A stretch of 64,000 bases of DNA, taken from assembly GCA_902770965.1 (NCBI GenBank), contig CACXUY010000020.1, forward strand, positions 21,224 through 85,223, read 5' to 3'. Within the stretch, counting starts at the first letter, position 1; the number at the start of each line of letters is the position of its first letter. Both the position numbers and the translations under genes were made by a program. The notes under the pieces were generated by a model. That model had not been told where the DNA came from. It worked only from the letters and a program-made list of their open reading frames with translations, and searched no databases. Of this stretch, positions 42,448-52,203 are shown piece by piece. Origin of the DNA: an uncultured Lachnospiraceae bacterium (lineage in GTDB: Bacteria > Bacillota > Clostridia > Lachnospirales > Lachnospiraceae).

Positions 42448-44358
42448 TTATCTAACATTCTTCTTGAGCGCGGAAAGGATCAACGCGCCGGCGACAGAAC
42501 CGATAATCAATGCCACGATGTAGAGCAGAGGATGCCCAACAGTCGGGAATACGAAAACTCCTCCGTGGGGAGCCATCAGGGTGCAGCCAAAAGCCATGGA
42601 CAGACCTCCGGCCAAAGCGGAGCCTGCGATACAGGAGGGGATCACGCGCAGCGGATCGCCTGCCGCATAGGGAATGGCGCCCTCGGAAATGAAGCACAGA
42701 CCCATGATATAGTTCACAAAACCGTTGTTGCGCTCTTCCACGGTCCACTTCTTAGGGAAGAATGTAGTTGAAAGGGCGATCACTATAGGAGGAACCATAC
42801 CGCCGACCATGACCGCTGCCATGACATCATACTGACCGCTCCCCAATGCCGCGACGCCGAACACATATGCGGCCTTGTTGATCGGACCGCCCATGTCGAC
42901 GGACATCATGCCGCCGAGAACCGCGCCGAGCAGGATCTTGGATGAGCCTCCCATGGAGTTAAGAACGTTGGAGATACCCGTGTTGATCATGCCCATGACA
43001 GGGTTGACAAGGTACATGAAGGCCCCGATAAAGAAGGTTCCGATCAGAGGATAGATCAGCATCGGGCGAATTCCATCCATGGATTTGGGCATATTCGCGG
43101 TCAGCTTCTTGAGCCAGAGGACGAAATAGCCTCCGACGAAGCCGGCGAGCAGTGCTGCCAGGAAGCCTCCTGAGACGGGATCACCCTTTCCGAGAAGACT
43201 TGCGAAGGAATCACCGGATGCTGCCAGTGAACCGCCCACGAAACCAACGATCAGGCCGGGACGATCAGCTATTGACATCGCGATAAAACCGGCAAGAATC
43301 GGGAGCATGAAATTGAAAGCAACTCCGCCGACGCCCTTGAAGAAAGCCGCCACCGGCGTATTGGAACCGAAATTCGAAGGATTGATGGAGTAATCATCCA
43401 GCAGGAAAGCAAGAGCTATCAGTATACCGCCGCCGACAACGAAGGGCAGCATGTGGGAAACACCGTTCATCAGATGCTTGTATACCGTGCCGCCTACACC
43501 CTCCTTCGAAACCGCGGCGCCTGAATCAGCGGCACCGGAGCCATGGAAAACAGGGACTTTGCCCTCCGTGACGTTCTTGATCAGTTCTTCAGGCTTATGT
43601 ATGCCATCCGCCACTCTGGTGATGAGGACAGGCTTGCCGTCGAAACGATCCATATCAACGTTCTTATCAGCCGCGACCACGATACCGTCGCACTCAGTGA
43701 TCTCTTTTGCTGTCAGTTCATTCTTAACTCCGTCAGAACCGTTGGTCTCAACCTTGATAGAAATGCCAAGCTTTTTCCCGGCTTTCTGAAGGTTCTCGGC
43801 GGCCATATAGGTATGGGCGATGCCTGTCGGACAAGCGGTGACTGCAAGGACACGATAACCTGCCGCTCCGATCTTTTCCTCCGTGAAGCTCTTATCGCCG
43901 AATTGCTCCAGCTCGGTTTTGTCAAAAAGCTCAAGCAGTGCCTTCTCTGAATCCGCCTTGCGGACCTTCTCGACAAAACCGTCATCCGCCAGCAGTGTCA
44001 TCATACGGGCAAGTATGTCCACGTGAAGGCTGCCGTTCATCGGAGCCGCGATCATAAAGAAAAGGTCGGATTTGTCGTCGTCATCCGGGTTGTACTGGAT
44101 GGGCTCGGCCAGACGGACTACGGCCAGACTGGGGGTAGTGACAACATCTGTCTTTGCGTGAGGGACGACAATACCATTGCCTACATAGGTAGAAAACTCC
44201 TCCTCGCGTGCATATATCGCTTTCTTATATGCCGCCTTATCGGTGATATTGCCGTGGGTGAACTGAAGGTCAACGAGCTTATCGATGACCTGTTCCTTGT
44301 TTTTTGCTTTGACGTTGACTGCGGTCGCCTGTCGTGAAAACAGTTCAATCAGTCTCAT
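42448..44358 (-). CDS. fruA: PTS fructose transporter subunit IIABC
   Basis: Takes up fructose and phosphorylates it to fructose-1-phosphate. 636 residues in the order IIA (1-~150, phosphorylated His67 in VPHAKT), IIB (~165-265, Cys176 in TACPTGIAHT) and IIC (~290-630, with GGGILIALAFLLDDY and about nine membrane segments). RBS AAAGGAGAG. It is the third gene of fruR-fruK-fruA, separated from fruK by 204 nt. Confidence 0.96.
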   Translation of the reverse strand: MRLIELFSRQATAVNVKAKNKEQVIDKLVDLQFTHGNITDKAAYKKAIYAREEEFSTYVGNGIVVPHAKTDVVTTPSLAVVRLAEPIQYNPDDDDKSDLFFMIAAPMNGSLHVDILARMMTLLADDGFVEKVRKADSEKALLELFDKTELEQFGDKSFTEEKIGAAGYRVLAVTACPTGIAHTYMAAENLQKAGKKLGISIKVETNGSDGVKNELTAKEITECDGIVVAADKNVDMDRFDGKPVLITRVADGIHKPEELIKNVTEGKVPVFHGSGAADSGAAVSKEGVGGTVYKHLMNGVSHMLPFVVGGGILIALAFLLDDYSINPSNFGSNTPVAAFFKGVGGVAFNFMLPILAGFIAMSIADRPGLIVGFVGGSLAASGDSFASLLGKGDPVSGGFLAALLAGFVGGYFVLWLKKLTANMPKSMDGIRPMLIYPLIGTFFIGAFMYLVNPVMGMINTGISNVLNSMGGSSKILLGAVLGGMMSVDMGGPINKAAYVFGVAALGSGQYDVMAAVMVGGMVPPIVIALSTTFFPKKWTVEERNNGFVNYIMGLCFISEGAIPYAAGDPLRVIPSCIAGSALAGGLSMAFGCTLMAPHGGVFVFPTVGHPLLYIVALIIGSVAGALILSALKKNVR

Positions 44359-44436
44359 GGCTTCTCTCCTTTATAGTTATTATAACCATCCAACACCCAC
44401 GGCCACCTGACTAAGAAGGACATGAGATATATCATG

Positions 44437-44460
44437 CCTGGATGCTGAACAGGTTATTAA
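44437..44460. repeat. Half-copy of family 1 palindromic repeat
   Basis: ATGCCTGGATGCTGAACAGG and the following TTATTAA resemble the right end (GTCTGGGGTGCTGAACAGC) of the copy ending at 21175. It sits in the fruK-fruA gap. Weak evidence because only about 20 bp is shared. Confidence 0.35.
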
Positions 44461-44562
44461 CGAATATATGCTCATACCTTCATCGGCATGAGTACGTACA
44501 CGCGCTGCGGTAAGCTGTAATAACAGTATTATAAAGCTCTATACTTCATCCGGGTATCGCGA

Positions 44563-45465
44563 TCACAAAGTCGCCAACAGCTGCTCGATCAAGGGCTTCT
44601 CAGCAAGACCAATGGAAAACGCGGTGGCTGAACCGGTTGCCGTGCCCAGCTTAAGCGCGTATTCATAATCCCCGGTCTCAAGCCAACCGGCGATGAAACC
44701 GGCCACCATCGAATCGCCCGCGCCTACAGAATTCAGGACCTTACCCTTAGGACAGCCGATGCGATGAACGCCGCCGTTCTCGTCAAGCAGCAGGGCGCCG
44801 TCGCCCGCCATGGAAACCAGGATATTCCGTCCGCCCTTCTCCTGCAGCTTACGCGCGCACTCCACGATCTCATCATCGGTTCTCAACACCTTTCCGAAGA
44901 TCTCCCCAAGCTCATGATTGTTGGGCTTGATCAGGAAGGGATGGTACTTGAGGACATTGACCAGAAGATCCTTGGTGGCATCCACGGCAATCGGTATGCC
45001 GCGGCCATCGAGTCTGGCCATAATGCGCTCGTATGTATCACCGGGGAGACAGTTAGGTATGGAACCGGACAGCACCAACATATCATCAGGTCCGATGGCA
45101 TCCAGTTTTTTGTTTAGCTCCTCCATATCCTCGGCAGTGATTATCGGCCCGATACCGTTGATCTCGGTCTCCTCAGCGGCCTTGACCTTGACGTTGACAC
45201 GCGTCATGCCTTCGGCGACCCTGATCAGATCAGTCTTAAGACCCATCCCCGCTAGCCCCTTTTCAAAACCATCTCCGATAAAGCCCGCGATGAAGCCAAG
45301 AGCCACGGTATCAAAACCGAGAGTTCGAAGAACATTTGATACGTTAATGCCCTTGCCTCCAAACTGGAACTCCTCAGCCTTGTTGCGGTTGATCTCTCCG
45401 GGGCGCAGTTTATCAAAATGCACCACGTAGTCGATGGCCGGATTGAAAGTCACTGTGTAGATCAT
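44563..45465 (-). CDS. fruK: 1-Phosphofructokinase
   Basis: Phosphorylates fructose-1-phosphate to fructose-1,6-bisphosphate. 300 residues of the PfkB family: MIYTVTFNPAIDY at the N-terminus, GGKGINVS (~38-45) and the C-terminal GAGDSMVAGF with the catalytic aspartate. RBS AGGAGGACATCGC. It lies between fruR and fruA. Confidence 0.96.
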   Translation of the reverse strand: MIYTVTFNPAIDYVVHFDKLRPGEINRNKAEEFQFGGKGINVSNVLRTLGFDTVALGFIAGFIGDGFEKGLAGMGLKTDLIRVAEGMTRVNVKVKAAEETEINGIGPIITAEDMEELNKKLDAIGPDDMLVLSGSIPNCLPGDTYERIMARLDGRGIPIAVDATKDLLVNVLKYHPFLIKPNNHELGEIFGKVLRTDDEIVECARKLQEKGGRNILVSMAGDGALLLDENGGVHRIGCPKGKVLNSVGAGDSMVAGFIAGWLETGDYEYALKLGTATGSATAFSIGLAEKPLIEQLLATL

Positions 45466-45498
45466 GCGATGTCCTCCTCTTCTATAATAAGTTTGCTT

Positions 45499-46281
45499 TC
45501 ATAATCTCACTGCTATCCGACCCTCGTCGGAATCGGCTTCCTTTATCGTAGTAAGTGAACGATATGCCTCGTCCGGAAGCTGATTGGTCAACAGGCAGGC
45601 GCTTCCGATGGAACAGATCTCAGCGGGATAGATCTTGCCGAATTTACTGTCATCGGCCAGAAACCAGCATTCCTTTGACCGGTGCATGACCGAAGCCTTG
45701 AGCTCACACTCATCTATGCCCGGCGTGGTGTAACCTCTGAGCATATCGATACCGTTTACACCCAGAAAGGACTTTGTAAAATTGTACCTGTTCAGGCTGG
45801 TCAGCGCAGTCGCGCCGACGATGGCTTCCGTGCGCTGCCTGATCCGCCCTCCCGGAACGTAGACTGAGCAGCCCTTCTGCGTAAGCGCAAGGGTGTGGGC
45901 CAGCCCATTCGTAACATAAACGGCTTTCAGCGCTTCGCCTCCGATGGCCTTGACCAGCTGCAGGGTGGTTGAGCCGGCATCAATAAAAACAAAATCATCC
46001 GATCGTATCATGGCAGCGGCCGCCCGGCCTACCGCCTGCTTCTCAGGCTGCCTGAGATTCTCCTTTGTAAGCATGTCAAGCTCAATCGCGGTAAGCTGTG
46101 AACCGTCCAGAGCAGCCCCTCCGTGTACCCTGTTCAATAAGCCTTGCTCATCGAGCGCGATCAGGTCACGCCGTATCGTTGAGACGGAGGAATCCAGAAG
46201 CTCCGCAAGCTGTGCGACCGAGACGGCCCTGTGTTGCTGAAGCAGCTCCAATATCCGCTGCCGCCTAGTTTCGGCAATCAT
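45499..46281 (-). CDS. fruR: DeoR-family fructose operon repressor
   Basis: 260 residues: N-terminal helix-turn-helix (RRQRILELLQQHRAVSVAQL, STIRRDL, residues ~5-55) and a C-terminal sugar-phosphate-sensing domain (VFIDAGSTTLQL, KSFLGVNGID). The likely inducer is fructose-1-phosphate. ATG 46281 follows GGAGGGGAGAGG; an in-frame codon 36 nt upstream lies before the ribosome binding site. It heads the fruRKA operon, implying autoregulation through the inverted repeat upstream of its promoter. Confidence 0.93.
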   Translation of the reverse strand: MIAETRRQRILELLQQHRAVSVAQLAELLDSSVSTIRRDLIALDEQGLLNRVHGGAALDGSQLTAIELDMLTKENLRQPEKQAVGRAAAAMIRSDDFVFIDAGSTTLQLVKAIGGEALKAVYVTNGLAHTLALTQKGCSVYVPGGRIRQRTEAIVGATALTSLNRYNFTKSFLGVNGIDMLRGYTTPGIDECELKASVMHRSKECWFLADDSKFGKIYPAEICSIGSACLLTNQLPDEAYRSLTTIKEADSDEGRIAVRL

Positions 46282-46336
46282 CCTCTCCCCTCCGGTATGG
46301 CAAATATGAGTAACCATTCGATTTCTTTATGGTCAA

Positions 46337-46365
46337 AGTATATCACCCGATTCGTTCATAGTCAA
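46337..46365 (-). promoter_or_regulatory. Promoter of fruR-fruK-fruA
   Basis: Leftward TTGACT (46365-46360), 17 bp, TATACT (46342-46337). Confidence 0.8.
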
Positions 46366-46370
46366 TCACA

Positions 46371-46402
46371 AAAGTTCATTAATAATAATAAACTTGAACT
46401 TT
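46371..46402. promoter_or_regulatory. Candidate FruR operator
   Basis: AAAGTTCA (46371-46378) and TGAACTTT (46395-46402) form a perfect 8-bp inverted repeat just upstream of the fru -35; a further GTTCAT lies in the promoter spacer. The position suits a DeoR-type regulator, but binding is inferred. Confidence 0.55.
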
Positions 46403-46476
46403 CATGAATTGTTTTGAGCTTTTTAAACTAATTGTCCACTGGGCTGAGGAGTTTTATGTTTTAACAGTTATTGATA

Positions 46477-47103
46477 TTATTTCCCATCCATGAAACTGGT
46501 AAATGTGCCTCTCTCTAATTCAGGATAGCCGTACTTAACCCTCGCGTCAGAAAAAGCCTTGATCATGAAGCTCATGTTTCTGGCAAGGTTTCTCATGGTC
46601 TGCAGGCCTTCCAGATCCTTCTTCACATCCTCCTCAGTGAAACCATGTACCTGATTCCAGTAAGTAGAGGACGCTATCGGCATGCTGCTTATAGTGAAAT
46701 ACTTGTTGAGCACGTCAAAGCTTGCGCTGTTGCCGCCCCTTCGGCAGCTTACTATTGCTGCCCCGACCTTCATATGCTTAGGAAACTGTGTGCTATAGAA
46801 GAGCCTGTCCAGGAAGGATACCAGGCCGCCGTTGGGGGAAGCAAAATACACAGGACTGCCCACGACCATACCGTCTGCCTCCTCAAACTTAGGAGCGACC
46901 TCATTCACAAGGTCATCGAACACGCACCTGCCCGCTGTGCCGCATTTATTACAGCCGATACATCCGCGTATGCTCTTGTTCCCCACCTGGATCAGCTCTG
47001 TCGCTATGCCTTCCATCTCAAAAACCTTGATCATCTCGTCAAGCGCAGCTGCCGTACATCCATGTTGATGCGCGCTTCCATTCAGCAGGATCACCTTACC
47101 CAT
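46477..47103 (-). CDS. Iron-sulfur flavoprotein / NADPH-dependent FMN reductase family
   Basis: 208 residues with a flavodoxin-like fold: ILLNGSAHQHGCT (FMN phosphate loop) and VVGSPVYFASPNGG (flavin ring loop). The segment CIGCNKCGTAGRC (near residue 50) gives CX2CX2CX5C, the compact motif of archaeal/clostridial iron-sulfur flavoproteins, so a 4Fe-4S cluster is likely. Isf-type proteins pass electrons from ferredoxin, often for oxidative stress or reductive detoxification. ATG 47103 follows AAGGAGGTTTGACG. Confidence 0.8.
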   Translation of the reverse strand: MGKVILLNGSAHQHGCTAAALDEMIKVFEMEGIATELIQVGNKSIRGCIGCNKCGTAGRCVFDDLVNEVAPKFEEADGMVVGSPVYFASPNGGLVSFLDRLFYSTQFPKHMKVGAAIVSCRRGGNSASFDVLNKYFTISSMPIASSTYWNQVHGFTEEDVKKDLEGLQTMRNLARNMSFMIKAFSDARVKYGYPELERGTFTSFMDGK

Positions 47104-47243
47104 CGTCAAACCTCCTTAAAAATACTATGTTTGTCTGTGATTTTTTTTACTCTTCACTGCATACCATTATACACAAGGCCAGCATAAAATGAAATGCAAA
47201 AAAAGGACGGCACCATCGCATCCAGAGCTTCAACCAAGATAAT

Positions 47244-47268
47244 TAAAAACGCTCCGGAAAGGAGCGTC
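47244..47268 (-). terminator. Terminator of the HK-SBP operon
   Basis: ACGCTCC pairs GGAGCGT; read leftward it is followed by TTTTTAATT. Confidence 0.8.
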
Positions 47269-47353
47269 TTCAGATATGATAGCAGCATTATTTATGTCAC
47301 ACTGCCATGCGATGATTTATAAAGTATGGCTGTGCCAAACCTGGCATGCAGGT

Positions 47354-48682
47354 TTAAGTAAAGGTTCCATAGGCGGCAACTGCCTCATCTATGGTCATTT
47401 TCCCTGTTCCGACACTGAAAATCGCCTGTCTGAACTGTATGACAGCATCGTCCGTAAGTCCGATCTCTTCAGGCGAGAGCGTCCTTGAAGCCGGGACAGC
47501 TCCGAACGCGGCATACATGTTATTAAAAGACAGATCCTTCGTCGTTGACATAAGGCCCTTATTTTGCGCAATCTCGTTCAGCTTTTCCGACGTAACCAAG
47601 AACCGCATAAATTCATTTGCGATATCCGTATTGGAACTGTTTTTATTGACGGAGAACTGCAGATTTGACATGTCAAGGAAAACAGCGCCTTCGTCAGACA
47701 TGGGGATGGGAACGAAGGAATACGCGAACGGATTGGCGATAAAGGCCTCGGAACGGCTTTCACGCTTTTTTGTTCCGGATACTGTGTCTCCGGAACAGGT
47801 CATCATGGGTACATCACCTTCAAAAAAGCGAAGGATCACGGCATCATAGTTGTTCTCGATCTCCCCACAGGCATCGAGATCCACACAGCCGTCATTCAAA
47901 AACTGTGATATTTTTTCAAGAGAGGGCCTTATATACTCACCGGCTGACTCGTCATAGGAATTGAGCTTTTCGACAGCCTCTGCGTCATGCGCCACGGTTT
48001 CGCAGAAGAAAGGGTAAGTCGTCAGCACAAAAAGCGACGTCGTCTCCTTTTGGGAGAAGCCCATCATCGGGTTTTCATAGCCCTTCTCACGAAAAGCATT
48101 ACATACTTCAACAAGCTCCTGATAGGTCGTCGGGACACTCAGGCCTTCCTTTTCAAAAAGGCTGTTGTTCACAAGCATCCCATATGTATTTGAAAAAACC
48201 GGAACCATGGGAAGCGAACCGTCGGCCGTGTTCAGGATGATATTGCTGCGGATGCAGCCAAGATCAAGCCCCAGGGCAGGATCGGACAGATCCTCGGCAA
48301 GGTCGATAGAGTCTTTATATTGCTCCCGGCCATACATCCAGGAATAATTGAAGTAGATGTCAGGAGCATCGTTCCCATTCAGTACGGTGCCGATCATATT
48401 GTTATAGTCATCGACCTTTGTATAAATCAGTTCGACATTCGGATAATATTCGTTGAAACGGTCAAATTCAACCTCCAATGCCTCAAAGTTATCGTAACCG
48501 CCGGCTATTTTGATGCGACTCTCGACTGAAGTGTCCAAAGACGGTGAAAAACCCTCCTCAGACGCTGACGGCTGCTTCTCCGGCTGTTTTTCCGGCTGCT
48601 CCTCCGACTGCTTCTTAGGACCGCACGCGGCCAAGCTCAAAGCCATCATCATTGCTAAAAAGATACACAACACTTTTTTCAT
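47354..48682 (-). CDS. ABC-type extracellular solute-binding lipoprotein (family 1)
   Basis: 442 residues. Lipoprotein signal with Cys20 in SLAAC, a charged Q/E/K/P linker with the repeat EKQPEKQP (~25-38), then a two-lobed sugar-binding-protein fold (VELIYTKVDDYNNMIG, DIYFNYSWMYG, C-terminal EFMRFLVTSEKLNEIA). Family 1 proteins usually bind oligosaccharides for an ABC importer, but no permease is encoded nearby. Its start overlaps the stop of the hybrid histidine kinase by one base (TAATG), so the pair is translationally coupled and the protein may act as the kinase's sensor. Confidence 0.85.
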   Translation of the reverse strand: MKKVLCIFLAMMMALSLAACGPKKQSEEQPEKQPEKQPSASEEGFSPSLDTSVESRIKIAGGYDNFEALEVEFDRFNEYYPNVELIYTKVDDYNNMIGTVLNGNDAPDIYFNYSWMYGREQYKDSIDLAEDLSDPALGLDLGCIRSNIILNTADGSLPMVPVFSNTYGMLVNNSLFEKEGLSVPTTYQELVEVCNAFREKGYENPMMGFSQKETTSLFVLTTYPFFCETVAHDAEAVEKLNSYDESAGEYIRPSLEKISQFLNDGCVDLDACGEIENNYDAVILRFFEGDVPMMTCSGDTVSGTKKRESRSEAFIANPFAYSFVPIPMSDEGAVFLDMSNLQFSVNKNSSNTDIANEFMRFLVTSEKLNEIAQNKGLMSTTKDLSFNNMYAAFGAVPASRTLSPEEIGLTDDAVIQFRQAIFSVGTGKMTIDEAVAAYGTFT

Positions 48683-51219
48683 TACTGTAACCTTCCTTCC
48701 TTAATTCTTCGTATTTCTTTGATTACCAATTTGATATCGATAGGTTTAGATATATGCCCATTCATTCCCGCATCCAGGCATTCCGTGATATTCTCGGAGA
48801 ACGCGTCTGCCGTCATCGCGACTATGGGAATTGAAGCTGCCCAAGGATTCTCCAGTTTCCTGATTGCCCTTGCTGCGTTGAGGCCGTTCATCTCCGGCAT
48901 CTGTATGTCCATGAAGATCAGTGCATAAGCCCCCTCTTCAGCCGTTCTCATCATGTCAACACAGATCCGTCCGTTCTCCGCGCGGTCGGAGGTTATCCCA
49001 AACATCGAAAGCAAGGAGGATATGATTTCCCAATTTATATCAATATCCTCAGCCACGAGGATGTGCAGCCCCTGCAAGTCGGAATAATCATCCTCCGGCT
49101 CGATGGATTTTGACTCTTTTCCGATGAGGTCGTTTATCTTATCATAGAGCGTGGAGCGGAAAAGCGGTTTAGTGACAAAACCGTTCGCACCGGCAGCCTT
49201 TGCCTTCTCTTCGATATCCAGCCAGTCATACGCCGAGGTCAGCAGAATAGGTACGTCCGCGCCTATCTCTGTGCGGATCCGGCTGATCGTTTCAAGTCCG
49301 TCTAGCTCAGGCATCTTCCAATCTACTATGATGACATTGTAATCCCGTCCGGAAAGGTGTCTGTGTTCGATCATTCCGATGGCTTCCAATCCGCTGCTTG
49401 CCTGGTCCACCGAGGCGCCAAGTGACTTTAACGTATCGGATGCCGTCTGGAGCATGGTTTCATCGTCATCAACTATCAGAACATCGATGGGTTCAAGCCG
49501 CATGTCCTCCCGCTGCCTGTCTGCGACCGGGATATCCAGTACAACAGTGAATGTCGTTCCTTTGCCCTGCTCGCTCTGGCATTCAATCGTTCCGCCTAAC
49601 AGTTCGACCATCTGCTTTGTTATGGTTAAGCCAAGGCCGGTTCCCTGAATACTGTTGACCCGGCTGTCTATCTGTCGCGAAAACGGCTTATACATATTTT
49701 TCATGAATTCCGGACTCATTCCGATGCCGGTATCCGCTACGATATAGGTCAGCCTTACGCAGCCGGGCGTGGGGCTTTGTCCCTCGCGCAGCTCAACACT
49801 GACACGTCCGCCAGGCTCGGTATATTTTATGGCGTTAGAAAGGATATTGATATAAACCTGATTCAAACGAAGCTGATCTGTATATAAATATTCCTTCTCT
49901 ATCTGGTTAATGTGGAAGCTGAATTCGATATTCTTCTCTTTGATCATCGGCTGGGAAAGATTTACAAGATTTTCAACCGTCTCCACAATAGAGAAGGTAA
50001 GAGGGCATAATTTCAGCTTTCCGCTCTCCACCTTAGATATATCCAAAATGTCGTTGATCAGGGTCAGCAGATGATTGCCGGCGAGACCGATTTTACGAAG
50101 GCTTTCCCTGGTAGACTCTACGTCCCCGGGGTTCTTCTCGGCAAGGGTCGTAAGACCTATGATGGCGTTCATCGGAGTACGAATGTCATGCGACATGGTG
50201 GAGAGGAAATCCGTCTTGGCCTTATTTGCCGCCTCAGCCTTCCTGGCAGTGATCTGAAGGCATTTGTTCAGGTAAAGCATGTAGAACATGTCACAGAGGA
50301 ACAGGACCACAAGTCCTACAGAAACGACCCAAAACAGCATCCAGTCCCTGTTTTTTACATTGAGAACCTCTGCCGGCATAAGGCCAAGCATGGTCCATCC
50401 CGCCGTAGACGATATGGGGGTAAACGCAAGAACGCACTCCTGACCATGAGAGTTTATCATAGATATGGAGCCTGACGACGAGGTGATCCTTTCAAACAAT
50501 TCACTCGAGGATTCAGGATCAGTCGGGTTGTAGGATTTGTAAAACTCGAAAAAATCCGAGTTTTTGAAGCTGTATCCCTTAAGGATATAATCACCGTCCC
50601 CATCGATCATGGACAGCTCGGCGTTCACCAGTTCTGTCTGTGGGACCATCCATTTCTGTTCCAATTCTGATATGGGTATCACCCTCAGCAAAACCGCGTC
50701 CTTAAACGTATCACCTTCAGAATCATACAAAGTTATGCGATTGCAGAACGCCAGCGACTGCTCGCCGTTCATCGGGTTGGTGTAGGCGCGGGTAACATTA
50801 ATAGACTTCCCGATCTCATGAATCCAATCCACGTTGTCCAGGAGATTCAGGCGCTGATAAGAAACAGCATAATCCTCATCCGTCCCAAGCTTGGGACGCG
50901 TAGAAAGACCCGTAAGTGTGTCGATTGCAATCAGGTGCGCCGACGCATTCTCAAGAACATGTGACACGCGGATATAATCGGTTGCCTCCTCAATGGTCAT
51001 GGTCTTGCTGTTAATATACCGCGTCCATACATCACAGAGTCTCTGCTCGCCTTCCAGATAATTCTCTGTAACACGCTCCATGGCAACCGTTATGTCTTCA
51101 AAATGTTCTATCTGCCTTTGGTACGAATCCCTGCTTTCAAATATGGAATAAAGAACAACAAAAGTCAATATAGCGGCTATGATGACCACATTGACAATGC
51201 TAATTAGAATCTTCTTCAT
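48682..51219 (-). CDS. Hybrid sensor histidine kinase with two receiver domains
   Basis: 845 residues. TM1 ~5-26, a double-cache-like extracellular domain (~30-290), TM2 ~293-316, HisKA with phospho-acceptor H344 (TMSHDIRTPM), HATPase with N box NILSNAIKYT, G1 DTGIGM and G2 GTGLGLTI. Receiver 1 follows (~578-700, D633 in VDWKMPELDG) and receiver 2 (~717-843, D771 in MDIQMPEMNG). No HPt domain or output domain is present, so phosphate must pass to a partner elsewhere. Translational overlap with the downstream solute-binding protein suggests joint sensing. RBS is weak (CAGGAAA). Confidence 0.9.
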   Translation of the reverse strand: MKKILISIVNVVIIAAILTFVVLYSIFESRDSYQRQIEHFEDITVAMERVTENYLEGEQRLCDVWTRYINSKTMTIEEATDYIRVSHVLENASAHLIAIDTLTGLSTRPKLGTDEDYAVSYQRLNLLDNVDWIHEIGKSINVTRAYTNPMNGEQSLAFCNRITLYDSEGDTFKDAVLLRVIPISELEQKWMVPQTELVNAELSMIDGDGDYILKGYSFKNSDFFEFYKSYNPTDPESSSELFERITSSSGSISMINSHGQECVLAFTPISSTAGWTMLGLMPAEVLNVKNRDWMLFWVVSVGLVVLFLCDMFYMLYLNKCLQITARKAEAANKAKTDFLSTMSHDIRTPMNAIIGLTTLAEKNPGDVESTRESLRKIGLAGNHLLTLINDILDISKVESGKLKLCPLTFSIVETVENLVNLSQPMIKEKNIEFSFHINQIEKEYLYTDQLRLNQVYINILSNAIKYTEPGGRVSVELREGQSPTPGCVRLTYIVADTGIGMSPEFMKNMYKPFSRQIDSRVNSIQGTGLGLTITKQMVELLGGTIECQSEQGKGTTFTVVLDIPVADRQREDMRLEPIDVLIVDDDETMLQTASDTLKSLGASVDQASSGLEAIGMIEHRHLSGRDYNVIIVDWKMPELDGLETISRIRTEIGADVPILLTSAYDWLDIEEKAKAAGANGFVTKPLFRSTLYDKINDLIGKESKSIEPEDDYSDLQGLHILVAEDIDINWEIISSLLSMFGITSDRAENGRICVDMMRTAEEGAYALIFMDIQMPEMNGLNAARAIRKLENPWAASIPIVAMTADAFSENITECLDAGMNGHISKPIDIKLVIKEIRRIKEGRLQ

Positions 51220-51462
51220 AATTATTTTTCCTGCCGCGGAATCGTTATATCAATCCCGACATATTACTGTAGTCCAGAATCTCTTCTATGTCCGGTTTTT
51301 TGAAGTGGGTTTTTATCAAAAAGCTGTATCACTGAGGTGTGTGATGTGACTACGACTTTAATAACGGTAACTATCAGGCATCCCGGACTCGGGATGCCTC
51401 GCACATAAGAATGCCTTTTATCGAATTATACTTGTTTTTAGGAAAAAAATCAATCTGTTGAA
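51220..51462. other. Gap upstream of the hybrid kinase
   Basis: No gene seen. It holds an extended -10-like TTGATATAAC (around 51256-51247) that could start the kinase operon, and a short family 1 repeat at 51366-51404. Confidence 0.4.
51366..51404. repeat. Palindromic dispersed repeat, family 1, short copy d
   Basis: GGTAACTATCAGGCATCCCG start with the palindrome AGGCATCCCGGACTCGGGATGCCT, i.e. the ends and the GGGATGC core of copy a without the rest. Confidence 0.65.
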
Positions 51463-51504
51463 TAAAAAAAAGAACCCACGGCCCGCAAAATATGAGCCGT
51501 GGGT
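51463..51504 (-). terminator. Terminator after the P-type ATPase remnant
   Basis: ACCCACGGC pairs GCCGTGGGT; read leftward it is followed by TCTTTTTTTT. Confidence 0.85.
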
Positions 51505-51600
51505 GTATCTGTAGTTTTGTACGTTCGCCTGTATGACCTCTTTTGTGTGACCATTGAAAGACAGTGGACCGACATTGCCTTAAAGCCGGTCTTATCCTGT

Positions 51601-52137
51601 TCACTCTTGCGGCAGAAGTGGCGTCAGGCAGTCCATACCCAAAAGGATGGTGGATCCATTATGCAGTAATACCGATGCTGCGGGCGGCAGTATGCCCAAG
51701 GCTCCGAGAGCGATCAGAGCTCCATTAAATCCCATGACAAAACGGTAATTACGGTTAATCCGTCCCATCAGCTTTTGTGACAGCTTCCGGAGCAGCACCA
51801 TTTCCCTTAAGTCCTCCGCGGCGATGGTGATGTCCGCGACCTCCAGGGCAGCATCGGCGCCGCTTCCGATCGCGACTCCTGCATCTGCCAGGGACAGCGC
51901 CGGTGTGTCATTGATGCCGTCCCCGATCATTATGACCCGCCTGCCCTGTTCCTGCAAGGTACGGATAAAGGCAGCCTTGTCTTCGGGCAGTACTTCCGCA
52001 CGGTAATCGTCTATACACAGCTCCCTAGCTATCGCATGGGCCGTTCTCTGATTATCTCCGGTAAGCATAACAATATGACGAATCCCGGTCTCATACAAAA
52101 GTGCCGTCATTTCTCTGAAAAGACCTTGGTTAGCCAT
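51601..52137 (-). pseudogene. C-terminal remnant of a heavy-metal P1B-type ATPase
   Basis: About 178 residues matching only the end of a Cd/Zn/Co-type ATPase: MLTGDNQRTA, the P-domain hinge GDGINDTPALSLADAGVAIG and the last two membrane helices with GMDCL. The N-terminal metal-binding region, first six helices, the phosphorylated DKTGT loop and the nucleotide-binding domain are all missing, so it cannot pump. The frame opens further to 52212, but that part is the terminator hairpin of the flavodoxin gene, showing that the junction is a deletion point. Confidence 0.88.
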
Positions 52138-52167
52138 GCCTAACCTGCTATCATTATATTCCAATTC

Positions 52168-52203
52168 TAAAAGAAAATCAAGAGTCACGGCAGACTCTTG
52201 ATT
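52168..52203 (-). terminator. Terminator of the flavodoxin gene
   Basis: 11-bp perfect stem AATCAAGAGTC/GACTCTTGATT with a 6-nt loop; read leftward it is followed by TTCTTTT. Confidence 0.8.
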
